Assembly (NCBI RefSeq): GCF_000024345.1
Contig: NC_013729.1
Location: 4,030,001 to 4,094,000 of the forward strand
Source of the DNA: Kribbella flavida DSM 17836
GTDB lineage: Bacteria; Actinomycetota; Actinomycetes; Propionibacteriales; Kribbellaceae
Direction of reading: 5' to 3'
Length of the DNA stretch: 64,000 nt
Position 1 is the stretch's first letter. Each line of letters starts with the position of its first letter. Positions 45,818 through 55,912 of this stretch are shown here, piece after piece. The translations under genes and the position numbers were made by a program. The notes under the pieces are model-generated. The model was not told the DNA's origin and did not search any database. It saw nothing but the letters and a program-made list of their open reading frames with translations.

Positions 45818-45847
45818 CAGGCCGCCGAGAAGATTCTCGACGGCCTG
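45818..45847. terminator. bidirectional hairpin terminator
   Basis: A 14-bp stem with one mismatch (45818-45831 with 45834-45847), between the convergent region-4 gene and the end of the peptide-transporter operon. Confidence 0.75.
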
Positions 45848-45864
45848 CTGGGCATGGGGCGGTG

Positions 45865-46982
45865 TCAGGCCGTGACCGAGTCCTTGCCGGGCATGGTCTC
45901 GGCGGCCTTGAGGGCTGCGGCGGCCTGTTCCTCGGTGGCGTTCTCCGGGAAGTGGCAGGCCGACTGGTGGCCAGGAGCGAGCTGGACCAGCGGGGGTTCG
46001 ATGGTCTTGCAGATGTCCTGGGCCTTCCAGCAGCGGGTGTGGAAGCGGCAGGCCGGCGGCGGGTTGATCGGGCTGGGGACGTCGCCCTGCAGGCGGATGC
46101 GCTCCCGCTCGGTCTTGCGCTTGGTGTCGGGGATCGGGACCGCCGACAGCAGCGCCAGCGTGTACGGGTGCATCGGGCTCTCGTACAGGTTGACCCGGTC
46201 GGCCAGCTCGACGATCTTGCCCAGGTACATCACCGCGACCCGGTCCGAGACGTGCCGGACCACGGACAGGTCGTGCGCGATCATCACGTACGTCAGGTCG
46301 AACTCGGTCTGCAGGTCCTCCAGCAGGTTCACCACCTGCGCCTGGATCGACACGTCGAGCGCGGAGACCGGCTCGTCGGCGACGATCAGCTTCGGACGCA
46401 GCGCCAGCGTCCGGGCGATCCCGATCCGCTGCCGCTGGCCGCCGGAGAACTCGTGCGGGTACCGGTTGTAGTGCTCCGGGCTCAGACCGACCAGCTCGAG
46501 CAGCTCCTGAACGGTCTTCTTGACCCCGCCCTCGGGCTTCACGCCCTGCAGCCGGTACGGCGCGCCGACGATCTTGCCGACGGTGTGCCGGGGGTTCAGC
46601 GACCCGTACGGGTCCTGGAAGATCATCTGCACGTCGCGCCGCAGCGGCCGCATCCGGCCGTCGCGGAGATGGCTGATGTCGTGGCCCTCGAAGACGATCT
46701 TGCCGTCGGTCGGCTCCAGCAGCCGGGTCAGCAGCCGGCCGGTGGTGGTCTTGCCGCAGCCCGACTCCCCCACCAGCGACAGCGTCTCGCCCTTGCGGAC
46801 GGTGAAGTCGAGGCCGTCGACGGCCTGCACGGCGCCGACCTGGCGCTGCAGCAGGCCGCGCCGGATCGGGAAGTGCTTGGTCAGGTTCGTCACCGACAGC
46901 AGCGGGTCGCCCTCCGCCACGGCAGGCGCGACGGGTTCGGTTTCAGCAGTGGTCACAGTCGCTCCGTCGGTCCCCGTGTCGT

Positions 46983-46986
<4 letters not shown>
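45865..46986 (-). CDS. peptide ABC transporter ATP-binding protein, DppF/OppF type
   Basis: A 373-residue ATPase of a peptide importer. Walker [13 protein letters not shown] at ~74, Q-loop [12 protein letters not shown] at ~120, signature FSGGQRQR at ~180, Walker [15 protein letters not shown] at ~200. The C-terminal oligopeptide extension ([20 protein letters not shown]) has the cysteines that often carry an Fe-S cluster. The first ~28 residues are an extra polar stretch. The GTG overlaps the preceding gene as GTGA. It pairs with the DppD-type ATPase to power the importer. Confidence 0.92.
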
Positions 46987-48007
<1,021 letters not shown>

Positions 48008-48011
<4 letters not shown>

Positions 48012-49021
48012 TTGGCGCGCACCCTCGGGTCGACAACGGCGTACAGGAGGTCGACGATCAGGTTCGCCAGCACGATGAACACCGCGGCGACCAGCGTCAC
48101 ACCGAGGATCTTCGGCAGGTCGTTGGCGACGATGCCGTCGACCGCGTACTTGCCGAGCCCCGGCAGGGAGAACGTCTTCTCGGTCAGTACCGCGCCGCCG
48201 AGCAGCAGTCCGAGGTCCAGACCGAAGATGGTGAGGATCGGCGTCAGCGCACCGCGCAGTCCGTGCTGGACGACAACCGTTCGCTCCGGCAGACCCTTGG
48301 CCCGGGCCGTCCGGATGTAGTCCTCGTTCATCGTCTCGAGCATGCCGGCCCGGGTGTGCCGGGCGTACTGCGCAGAGAAGAGGAACGCGAGCGTGACCCA
48401 GGGCAGGATCAGCGCCTGCGCCCACAGGTACGGATTGTCGGTGAAGGGAACGAAGGTTCCACCGGGTTGGGTCCAGCCCAAGCGATAACTGAAGAAAGCC
48501 AGGGAGATCAGGCCGGTGAAGAAAATCGGTAGTGACACCCCGGCCAGGGCCACCGTCATCGCGGCGCGGTCGAAGATCGAGCCGCGTTTCAGCGCCGACA
48601 GCACACCGGTCGCGACGCCGGCCAGCAACCAGAGCAGCGATGCCCCCACGGCCAGCGACAACGTCACCGGTATTCGGTCCAGCAGCTCGGGCCACACCGG
48701 CTGCTTGGTGATGAAGGAGTAGCCGAGACAGGGCGCCGGGCAGCGCTCGACTCCGGCGCCGTAGTCGTACTCGGCGCCGACGACGACACCCTTGGCCCAG
48801 TTCCAGTACTGCACTGCAATCGGGTCGTACAGACCGAGCCGCTCGGCGGTCAGCTTGACCGTGTCCTCGGTGGCTGCTCGGCCGACGTAGCGGGTCGCCA
48901 GAGTCTCGGGCGTCGCGCCGGCCCACCGCGGGACCAGGTAGAAGATCGAGAACGTCACCGCGCTGACGATGACGAGCAGACCCGCAGCCGCGATCAGCCG
49001 CCTGATGATGTATGTGATCAC
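48008..49021 (-). CDS. peptide ABC transporter permease, DppB type
   Basis: A 337-residue inner-membrane permease with an N-terminal helix (YIIRRLIAAAGLLVIVSAVTF), a ~60-residue outside loop carrying two cysteines (CPAPC), five further helices and the EAA-like coupling loop ETMNEDYIRTARAKGLPERTV. GTG at 49021 is chosen over one at 49033, which sits against the base of a large hairpin. No ribosome site is clear for either. The partner permease lies two genes upstream, on the far side of the binding protein. Confidence 0.88.
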
Positions 49022-49034
49022 AGTGCCCGGCACC

Positions 49035-49071
49035 GGTGCCCGGTCCGGGAGATCCTCCCGGACCGGGCACC
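49035..49071 (-). terminator. 17-bp perfect intercistronic hairpin
   Basis: The arms 49035-49051 and 49055-49071 are perfectly complementary with a three-base loop, between the binding protein gene and dppB. Such hairpins usually stabilise the binding-protein message and reduce read-through to the permease; complete termination would silence dppB, D and F. Confidence 0.85.
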
Positions 49072-49123
49072 TGCAGCCTTCACCTACCTAACGTGAGAAC
49101 CTGACAGAGGGCCGTGCGGACTG

Positions 49124-50884
49124 CTACTTCACACCCAGGCTCAGGTAGTCGTACATGTTGAACGCGTCGCTGATGAAGACGTTGCTGAGGTTCTTCGGCC
49201 GCAGCAGCAGGCTCTTGGCGTACACGCCCGGGTAGATCACAGCCTCTTCCATCACCCGCTTGTCGATCGGCGCCCACAGCTTCTCGCGCTTGGCGGTGTC
49301 TGTTTCGGCGATCGCGGCGTCCAGCATCTTGTCGACCTCAGGGATCCGGACACTGGTGTTGGACGAACCACCGGTCGGCCGGATGACCCGGCTGTCGACG
49401 ATCTGCGAAAGGAAACCGAAGCCGTCGTTCCAGTCGGCGCCCCAGCCGTTGGCGGCCAGACCGATCTTGTTCGCGACGACGAACGGCGGGTTGCCCGCGT
49501 ACTGCGAGAAGTAGTCGCCGGACGGGTAGCCCTTCAGGGTGAGGTTGATTCCGACCCGCTTCAGCGCCTGCTGGAACGCCTCGGCGGTTGCCTTCTCACG
49601 GGGCCGGTCGGAGCGATAGGCCATGTTGGTGCTGAAGCCGTTCGGCTGACCGCACGCGGTGAGCGCCTGCTTGGCCTTGTCGAGGTCGCCCTTGTTGTCC
49701 TGACCGGCCGGGTACAGGTCGAACTTCTCGTAGCCCGGGATCGCCGGCGGCATGATCGTCGTGGCCAGGTCACCACCGGAGAACGCGCCTCCGTAGGCGG
49801 TCTGGTAGCTGGTCTTGTCCATGGCGTACTGGACCGCCTTGCGGCACTCGACGTTGTTCAGCGGGGGAACCGTCGGGTTGATCGAGGTGTACCACAGGCG
49901 CGACATGGTGGGGTTGTCCGACTGCGCCTTCAGCGCCGGATCGGTCAGCACCTTGCTCAGCGAGGCGGGCTGGACACCGGTACCGGAAACGTCGATGTCG
50001 AGGTCACCGGAGATGATCCGGTTGTCGATGTCATCGGCGTTGACCTTCAGCGCGACCTCGTACTTGTCCGGCAGCGCCTTGCGGTTCGGGTCGGTCGCCT
50101 GGTCCCACTGCTCGTTGCGGACGAGCTCGAACGACTTGTCGGGCTGCAGGTTCGCAAACTTGTACGGGCCGCTGGAGACAATCGTGTTGCGGTACTTGGC
50201 GCCGGTGTCCTTGGCCTCCGGTACCGGCATCGTCTGGGTCAGCTGCGCCAGGTAGTCGAAGCCACCGAAAGCGTTCTTCAGGTGGAAGGCGATGGTGTAG
50301 TCGTCCGGGGTGCTGATCGCCGAGTCGGTGTTCACACCCTTCGACTTGTACGGACCCTTGTAGCCGGCCGGCAGGTTCAGGAACGCCTCGAAGTACGCCG
50401 GACCGTTGGGGAAGGTCTCCTTGTCGGTCGACCGCAGCACCGCGTGCTTGACATCCTTGGCCTTGACCTCGGTGCCGTCGTCGAACTTGACGCCCTTGCG
50501 GATCTTGTAGGTCCAGGTCTTGCCACCCTCGCTCGGCACGCCGAGGCCCTCGGCCAGGTCCGGAACCAGTTCGTTGGACGCCTTGCCGGGAGCCGGCTTG
50601 AACATCAGCAGCGAGCGGCCGTACAGCCGGGCGAAGTTCCAGGCGTAGCCGTAGTAGGTCTCCCCCGGGTCCAAGCTGTCCCAGGTGTCCGAGTGCCCCA
50701 TCTTGACGGTTCCGCCCTTCTTGTCAGAAGGGTTCACCACCTCGGTCAGCGCCGCGTTGAACTCGTTCTTCGCGCCACCGGATCCGTTCGCGTTGTCGTT
50801 GCCGGCACCGCCGCCACAGGCGGACAGCGCCAGAGCGGCGACCGCCGACAACGCGGCAACCGTTCTCAGTCGTTTGATGCTCAT
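49124..50884 (-). CDS. peptide ABC transporter substrate-binding lipoprotein
   Basis: A 586-residue family-5 solute-binding protein. The lipobox ALSAC gives the lipidated Cys near residue 22, followed by a Gly/Asn-rich linker. The family-5 pattern is GHSDTWDSLDPGETYYGYAWNFARLYGRSL and RKGVKFDDGTEVKAKDVKHAVLRS. It captures peptides outside the membrane for the encoded permease. The start is set at MSIKRLR, consistent with a signal peptide, though the frame is open further upstream. It sits between the two permease genes, which is unusual. Confidence 0.92.
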   Translation of the reverse strand: MSIKRLRTVAALSAVAALALSACGGGAGNDNANGSGGAKNEFNAALTEVVNPSDKKGGTVKMGHSDTWDSLDPGETYYGYAWNFARLYGRSLLMFKPAPGKASNELVPDLAEGLGVPSEGGKTWTYKIRKGVKFDDGTEVKAKDVKHAVLRSTDKETFPNGPAYFEAFLNLPAGYKGPYKSKGVNTDSAISTPDDYTIAFHLKNAFGGFDYLAQLTQTMPVPEAKDTGAKYRNTIVSSGPYKFANLQPDKSFELVRNEQWDQATDPNRKALPDKYEVALKVNADDIDNRIISGDLDIDVSGTGVQPASLSKVLTDPALKAQSDNPTMSRLWYTSINPTVPPLNNVECRKAVQYAMDKTSYQTAYGGAFSGGDLATTIMPPAIPGYEKFDLYPAGQDNKGDLDKAKQALTACGQPNGFSTNMAYRSDRPREKATAEAFQQALKRVGINLTLKGYPSGDYFSQYAGNPPFVVANKIGLAANGWGADWNDGFGFLSQIVDSRVIRPTGGSSNTSVRIPEVDKMLDAAIAETDTAKREKLWAPIDKRVMEEAVIYPGVYAKSLLLRPKNLSNVFISDAFNMYDYLSLGVK

Positions 50885-50934
50885 CGTGGTGGTGCACCCC
50901 TTCTTGTCAGAACCGCTGGTGGTGAAAGTCGAAG

Positions 50935-51930
50935 TCATCGGGACCGCGGATCGAGCGCGTCGCGGAGTCCGTCGCCGAACAGGTTGAAGGCCAGTACCGT
51001 GATGAAGATGGCCAGACCGGGCCACAGCATGAAGTGCGGCATGGTGTAGAAGGTGACCGCGTCGGACAGCATGCCGCCCCAGGTGGCCGTGGGGGCGCGC
51101 ACGCCCACCCCGAGGAACGACAGCGCGGCCTCGAACAGGATGTTGGTCGGGATCAGCAGCGTGGCATACACCAGGATCGGCGCGATCAGGTTCGGCAGCA
51201 GCTCGGTGAACAGGACGTACGGCCGGCGCGCGCCCAGGCTGCGGGCCGCGTCCACGAACTCGCGTTCGCGCAGCGAGATCGTCTGGCCCCGCACGATCCG
51301 GCCGATGTAAGGCCAGTTGAAGAAGCCGATGATGAAGATCAGCAGCACGATCCGCAAGGAGTCCCCCTGCAGACCGAACGCGTCGTCGGGGATGACCCCG
51401 GCCAGCGCGATCGCGAAGACCAGCAGCGGGAAGGCCAGGAAGACGTCCATCAACCGGCTGATCAGCGCATCGACCCAGCCGCCGAAGAAGCCGGCCACGA
51501 TGCCCATCGTGGTGCCGATCGCCACCGACAGCAGGGTCGCGAAGAACGCGATCAGCAGCGAGATCCGGGACCCGTAGATGACCCGGCTCATGATGTCGCG
51601 GCCGTTGACCGGCTCCACCCCGAACGGGTGTTCCCAGCTCATCCCGCCGAACTTGCCGAGCGGGGCCAGCGTGCCGCCCGCGGTGTCGATCAGGTCCTGG
51701 TTGAACTCGTTCGGCGGGTGCCCGATCAGCTTGATGATCAGGTTCGCGAAGATCGCCATCAGGATCAGCAGCACGATGACCACGAAACCGGCGATCGCGA
51801 CCTTGTCCCGCTTCAGCCGCATCCAGGCGATCTGACCGAGCGAACGTCCCTCGATCTTGCCCATACCTTTGAGCACGGCTTCAGGCTGCGCCGTTGCCGC
51901 CCCGGGCTCGACCTCGAGTGGTGTCGTCAC
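50935..51930 (-). CDS. peptide ABC transporter permease, DppC type
   Basis: A 331-residue inner-membrane permease with a ~40-residue polar N-terminus, a first helix (VAIAGFVVIVLLILMAIFANL), the outside loop with HPFGVEPVNGRDIMSRVIYGSR, five further helices and the coupling loop LREREFVDAARSLGARRPYV. The GTG start at 51930 is 9 nt after GGGGA. A TTGACT/CAGGTT promoter lies 63 bp upstream, so this gene appears to head a transcript continuing into the binding protein and dppB-D-F. Confidence 0.9.
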   Translation of the reverse strand: MTTPLEVEPGAATAQPEAVLKGMGKIEGRSLGQIAWMRLKRDKVAIAGFVVIVLLILMAIFANLIIKLIGHPPNEFNQDLIDTAGGTLAPLGKFGGMSWEHPFGVEPVNGRDIMSRVIYGSRISLLIAFFATLLSVAIGTTMGIVAGFFGGWVDALISRLMDVFLAFPLLVFAIALAGVIPDDAFGLQGDSLRIVLLIFIIGFFNWPYIGRIVRGQTISLREREFVDAARSLGARRPYVLFTELLPNLIAPILVYATLLIPTNILFEAALSFLGVGVRAPTATWGGMLSDAVTFYTMPHFMLWPGLAIFITVLAFNLFGDGLRDALDPRSR

Positions 51931-51992
51931 GCGATGTGTTCCCCTGCCTTGAATGCGTCGAAGCCGGTCGGAGCCGGTATGGCTGCCGCCTT

Positions 51993-52021
51993 AACCTGCC
52001 GCCAGAACCGGCCGGAGTCAA
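51993..52021 (-). promoter_or_regulatory. promoter of the dpp operon
   Basis: On the operon strand: TTGACT (52021-52016), 17 bp, CAGGTT (51998-51993). The hexamers resemble the housekeeping consensus at ideal spacing, 63 bp before the permease start. Confidence 0.45.
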
Positions 52022-52135
52022 ACGGCGGAAGTGCTGCGTTGCCCGATCGTGATGCCCTGTTGACCGTCCCGTATCGTGGACATCACGGCAGTAAAGCATC
52101 CTTCGCACCCCGTGTCGCGGGGACCTCGCGGACGG

Positions 52136-53707
52136 TTACTTTTTCAGGGCCGAAAAGGTGACGTACGACAACGCGTTCAGCGTCGACGGCAGGTTCTCCA
52201 CGTCCTTGCCCGCGACCACCGTGAGCCGGCCCTGCCAGCTCGGCACCAGCGGGGCGTCGTGCGCGACCACGCCTTGCACGGTGGCGAGCAGCCTTTCCCG
52301 CTCCAGCTGGTTCTGTGCGGCGACTTCCTGGTCGAGCAGTTTGTTCGCGGTCTGCGACTTGTAGCCGTTCTGGTGGAGCGCGCCCTCGCGCACGAACGGT
52401 GCCAGGTAGTCGTCGGAGTCCGGGTAGTCGGGCATCCAGCCGGAGTGGTACAGGTCGAAGGCCCCGCTGCGCGCCAGCTGCTCGTACCGCGGCCGCTCGA
52501 CGCTGCGCAGCGTCACCCGGAACAGCCCTGACGCGTCCAGCTGCCGCTTGAGCTCGGTCACTTCGGCCTTGGCGCCCGGGCCGTACCGCACCGGAGTCCA
52601 GCCGAGTGTCAGCGGCACCGGAGCGGTGACTCCGCCCTCGCGCAGGATCGCGGCCGCGGCGGCCTTGTTCGGCTCCTTGTACTCCGCGCGGAACGCCTCG
52701 ACGTGACCGCCGAACCCGGGCGGCACCACCGAGTACAGCGGCGTCACCTGGTCTGCGTAGGCCTTCTTCGCGATCGCGGCCCGGTCGATCAGCTGCGCGA
52801 CCGCACGGCGTACGGCGGGCCGGCGGGCGACCGGGGACTTGAAGTGGAAGGAGAAGTAGCGGATCTCGGCCGACGGCGCCTCGACCACCTGCACCTTGTC
52901 GCCGGCCCGCAGCTTGTCCAGGTCGGTCGCGCCGAACCCGTGGAAGGCCAGGTCGGCCTTGCCACTGGTGACCGCGGCGGAGAGCGCCGCCGAGTCCCGC
53001 ACCAGGGTGAGGTCGATGCCGTCGTTCTGCGCGGCCCGCGGTCCGCGGTACGCCTTGAACTTCGTCAGCTCCGCGCTCCGGCCGGGCTGGTACGCCGTCA
53101 GCTGGTACGGTCCGCTGCCCACCGCCTTGTCGTTGACCAGCTTGGCCGCCGGGTAGGACTGCTCGTCGACGATCGAGGCCGCGGTCGTGGTCAGCAGGTA
53201 CGGCAGCCGGGCGTCCGGCTTCTTCAGCGTGAACACCGCGGTCAGCTCGTCGGGCGTGCTCACCGCGGCGAGCGAGCCGAACAACGGGGCGGCGCCGCCG
53301 GGGGTCTTCAGCCGCAGCATCCGGTCGAAGCTGAACTTCACGTCGGACGAGGTCAGCTCGTGGCCGTTCGGGAAGGTCAGGCCGCTTTTCAGGCTGCAGG
53401 TGTAGACCGTCGGCGCGTCGTACTGGCAGTCGGCGGCGTCCGGCACCGGGGTCGGCTTGTCCGCGGTGATCGTCAGCAGGGTCTGGAAGAGATTCGCCTG
53501 CAGGGTGCGGGCGCCGAGATCGTAGGGCCCGGCCGGGTCCAGCGAGGTGACGGTGTCGGTGGTGGCGACCGTGAAGGTGAGCTTGCGCTCCGGTTCACCG
53601 GTCTGCTGGGGCGCCGGACCGCCCGACTTGTCGCCGCAGGCCGCGAGCGTTCCGGCCAGCACGCCGGCCGCGGCGACCGCCGCGAGACGACGCTTGAACA
53701 CCTTCAC
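52136..53707 (-). CDS. second peptide-type substrate-binding lipoprotein
   Basis: A 523-residue family-5 binding protein. The lipobox TLAAC lies near residue 24 after a hydrophobic signal (LAAVAAAGVLAG). The family-5 signature is TSLDPAGPYDLGARTLQANLFQTLL and KSGLTFPNGHELTSSDVKFSFDRML. Start GTG at 53707 has GAGAGGG eight bases upstream; two earlier in-frame GTGs exist. It is only moderately similar to the other binding protein, so it likely has a different ligand for the same or another permease. The gap to the dppC gene (205 bp) holds a separate promoter. Confidence 0.9.
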   Translation of the reverse strand: MKVFKRRLAAVAAAGVLAGTLAACGDKSGGPAPQQTGEPERKLTFTVATTDTVTSLDPAGPYDLGARTLQANLFQTLLTITADKPTPVPDAADCQYDAPTVYTCSLKSGLTFPNGHELTSSDVKFSFDRMLRLKTPGGAAPLFGSLAAVSTPDELTAVFTLKKPDARLPYLLTTTAASIVDEQSYPAAKLVNDKAVGSGPYQLTAYQPGRSAELTKFKAYRGPRAAQNDGIDLTLVRDSAALSAAVTSGKADLAFHGFGATDLDKLRAGDKVQVVEAPSAEIRYFSFHFKSPVARRPAVRRAVAQLIDRAAIAKKAYADQVTPLYSVVPPGFGGHVEAFRAEYKEPNKAAAAAILREGGVTAPVPLTLGWTPVRYGPGAKAEVTELKRQLDASGLFRVTLRSVERPRYEQLARSGAFDLYHSGWMPDYPDSDDYLAPFVREGALHQNGYKSQTANKLLDQEVAAQNQLERERLLATVQGVVAHDAPLVPSWQGRLTVVAGKDVENLPSTLNALSYVTFSALKK

Positions 53708-53765
53708 CAATTCCACCCTCTCGTCCCCAGTCACGCCCCCGCGGGCACCAAAAGAAGGTAGCGCC

Positions 53766-54416
53766 TCAGCGGAGCAGGTCGCGCAGCGCCTCCGGGGACA
53801 GCGGCTCCAGCGAGGAGACCACCAGCCGGCGCGGCGCGTCCGGGATCGTCACCCACTGCGGCACCGCCACCACGAACGCGCCGGCCGCCGTGCCCGCGGC
53901 CGTGCCGGCCGGCGAGTCCTCGACCACCACGCAGTCGGCCGGATCCACGCCGAGCGCGCGGGCGGCCGTCAGGTACGGCTCGGGGTGCGGCTTGCCGTGC
54001 TCGACCTCGTCGCCCGCCACGATCACCTGGAACAACCCGTCCGGCACGTGCCGCAGCACGGCATCGATCATCACCCGGTACGACGCGGAGACCAGCGCGC
54101 AGGGCACCTCTTCCTTCGCCAGCGCCTGCAGCAGCTCCAGCGCGCCGGGACGGAACTCGACCTCCCGGCCCAGCGACTCCAGGACCTGGCTGAACATCCG
54201 CTCGGCCAGCTCCTCGGCGGTGATCGCGCCGGCCGGGATCCGGGCCATCCAGGCGCGCACCGCGTCCCGCAGGTCGCTGCCGACCAGGCTGACGCAGTCC
54301 TCGACCGTCCACTGGGCGCCGAGCGAACCGAGCAGGTCGATCTGCACCCGGGCCCACACCGGCTCGCTGTCCACCAGCGTCCCGTCCATGTCCCAGAGGA
54401 CGGCGCGCAGGGTCAT
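53766..54416 (-). CDS. HAD-superfamily phosphatase (beta-phosphoglucomutase-like)
   Basis: A 216-residue HAD subfamily IA hydrolase with a helical cap. Motif I VLWDMDGTLVDSEP at ~6-19, cap at ~20-85, motif II ALVSASYR at ~110, motif III HGKPHPEPYLTAARALG at ~142, motif IV CVVVEDSPAGTAAG at ~162. It resembles sugar-phosphate phosphatases and mutases. GAGGAGAG lies 8 nt before the ATG. Upstream, and divergent, is the PAC2 gene. The substrate is not determined. Confidence 0.87.
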   Translation of the reverse strand: MTLRAVLWDMDGTLVDSEPVWARVQIDLLGSLGAQWTVEDCVSLVGSDLRDAVRAWMARIPAGAITAEELAERMFSQVLESLGREVEFRPGALELLQALAKEEVPCALVSASYRVMIDAVLRHVPDGLFQVIVAGDEVEHGKPHPEPYLTAARALGVDPADCVVVEDSPAGTAAGTAAGAFVVAVPQWVTIPDAPRRLVVSSLEPLSPEALRDLLR

Positions 54417-54604
54417 CGGGGGTACTCTCCTCGGCTCGGCGGGTGCCCGGACCGCGCCGGACACCGCCAACCCTAGTGCCCCGGTCCGACACGTTCCGCT
54501 GGGCGTGAAACCGCACGCACCGGCTTCGCCGGAGACGTAGGCTGGCAGTCCGGCGCGAGCCCCGCGCCGGGTGCCACCGAGACGAGTAGGACAAGGGGGG
54601 GCGA

Positions 54605-55450
54605 GTGGTAGACCTCGCGAATCTGCGGGACCCGGTCGTGATCGCCGCGTTCGAGGGCTGGAACGACGCGGCCGAGGCGGCCACCGGAGCGGTGGACCAC
54701 CTGATCGAGCAGTGGAACGCCGAGCTGGTCACCGCGATCGACCCCGAGGACTACTACGACTTCCAGGTCGTGCGCCCCACCGTCGCCTTCGACGACGAGG
54801 GCGTCCGCCGGCTGACCTGGCCGACCACCCGGGTGTTCCTGGCCCGGCCGGCCGACACCGACCGCGACGTGCTGCTGATCCGCGGCATCGAGCCGAACAT
54901 GCGCTGGCGCACCTTCTGCCGCGAGCTGCTCGCGCTGGTCGACGAGTCCAACGCGCAACTCGTGGTCGTGCTCGGCGCGCTGCTCGCCGACTCGCCGCAC
55001 ACCCGGCCGATCCCGGTCAGCGCCTCGTCGTCGGACCCGGAGCTGACCGCGGCGTGGAGCCTGGAGCCGTCGACGTACGAAGGGCCGACCGGCATCACCG
55101 GCGTGTTCGCCGACCTCTGCGGCACGCTCGGCGTGCCGGCGGTGTCGATCTGGTCCGCGATCCCGCACTACATCGCCGGTACGGCGTGCCCGAAGGCGTC
55201 CCTCGCCCTGCTGGGCAAGGTCGAGGCCCTGCTGGACCTGCCGATTCCCGAGGGCGAGCTGCCCGAGCTCGCCCGGGCCTGGCAGCGCGGGGCCGACGAG
55301 CTCAGCGAGGAGGACCCCGAGGTGGCCGAGTACGTCGCCAGCCTCGAGGAGCAGCGCGACACCACCGACCTGCCCGAGGCCTCCGGCGACGCCATCGCCG
55401 AGGAGTTCGAGCGCTACCTCAGGCGCCGCAACAACAACCGCCCGGACTGA
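54605..55450 (+). CDS. PAC2-family protein
   Basis: A 281-residue protein of the PAC2 (proteasome assembly chaperone 2-like) family: VVIAAFEGWNDAAEAATGAVDHL near residue 10, LLIRGIEPNMRWRTF near 92, and GLVGVFADLC-like TGITGVFADLCGTLGVPAVSIW near 158, then a charged helical tail. Actinobacteria encode it next to mshC (as SCO1662 beside SCO1663); here 5 kb of other genes lie between. The GTG at 54605 follows AAGGGGGG. Its cellular role in proteasome-bearing actinobacteria is not settled. Confidence 0.87.
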   Translation: MVDLANLRDPVVIAAFEGWNDAAEAATGAVDHLIEQWNAELVTAIDPEDYYDFQVVRPTVAFDDEGVRRLTWPTTRVFLARPADTDRDVLLIRGIEPNMRWRTFCRELLALVDESNAQLVVVLGALLADSPHTRPIPVSASSSDPELTAAWSLEPSTYEGPTGITGVFADLCGTLGVPAVSIWSAIPHYIAGTACPKASLALLGKVEALLDLPIPEGELPELARAWQRGADELSEEDPEVAEYVASLEEQRDTTDLPEASGDAIAEEFERYLRRRNNNRPD

Positions 55451-55463
55451 GCGCCGGCCGCCG

Positions 55464-55826
55464 TCACAGCTCGCGGGCGGCGGTGGTGATGACCTCGTCG
55501 AGCACGGCCCGGGACCGGGTCAGGTCGGCGATCATCCGATCGATCCTGTCCCGCTCGGCGGTCAGCTCGGTGACCAGCTCCGGGGTGGCCCGCTCGTTCG
55601 GCGCTCCGTCGGGGTCACGCATGCACGGCAGCAGCTCAGCGATCTTGTGGCTGTGCAGGCCGGCCGCGAAGAGCTCCTGGATGAGGATGACCCGGTCGAC
55701 GGCGCGCTCGGCGTACTCGCGGTGGCCGCCGCCCGTCCGCTCGGAGACCAGCAGGCCCTGCTGCTCGTAGTACCGCAGGGACCGCTCGCTCACCCCGGTC
55801 CGCCGGGCCAGTTCGCCGATCCGCAC
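55464..55826 (-). CDS. MerR-family transcriptional regulator
   Basis: A 120-residue regulator. The winged helix-turn-helix is at residues 1-40 (IGELARRTGVSERSLRYYEQQGLL), the second part of the DNA-binding domain (EYAERAVDRVILIQELFAAGLHSHKIAELLPCM) follows, and the C-terminal helix of ~35 residues forms the dimer coiled coil. A single Cys in PCMRDPDG might act as a sensor. The divergent deacetylase gene has a MerR-type promoter, its probable target. GGAGG lies 6 nt before the GTG start. Confidence 0.87.
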   Translation of the reverse strand: MRIGELARRTGVSERSLRYYEQQGLLVSERTGGGHREYAERAVDRVILIQELFAAGLHSHKIAELLPCMRDPDGAPNERATPELVTELTAERDRIDRMIADLTRSRAVLDEVITTAAREL

Positions 55827-55874
55827 GGGCCGCCTCCAGATCTGCGCTGCAGAGAACTCGAACCTGACGAGGAC

Positions 55875-55906
55875 TTGAATCTGACACTGATGTCACATTT
55901 TACCGT
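55875..55906 (+). promoter_or_regulatory. MerR-type promoter and operator
   Basis: -35 TTGAAT (55875-55880), 20-bp spacer, -10 TACCGT (55901-55906), then 6 nt to the ATG at 55913. The perfect dyad TGACA-CTGA-TGTCA (55882-55895) sits inside the spacer. Overlong spacers of 19-20 bp with a central dyad are the hallmark of promoters activated by MerR proteins through DNA twisting. Confidence 0.7.
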
Positions 55907-55912
55907 GACGGC

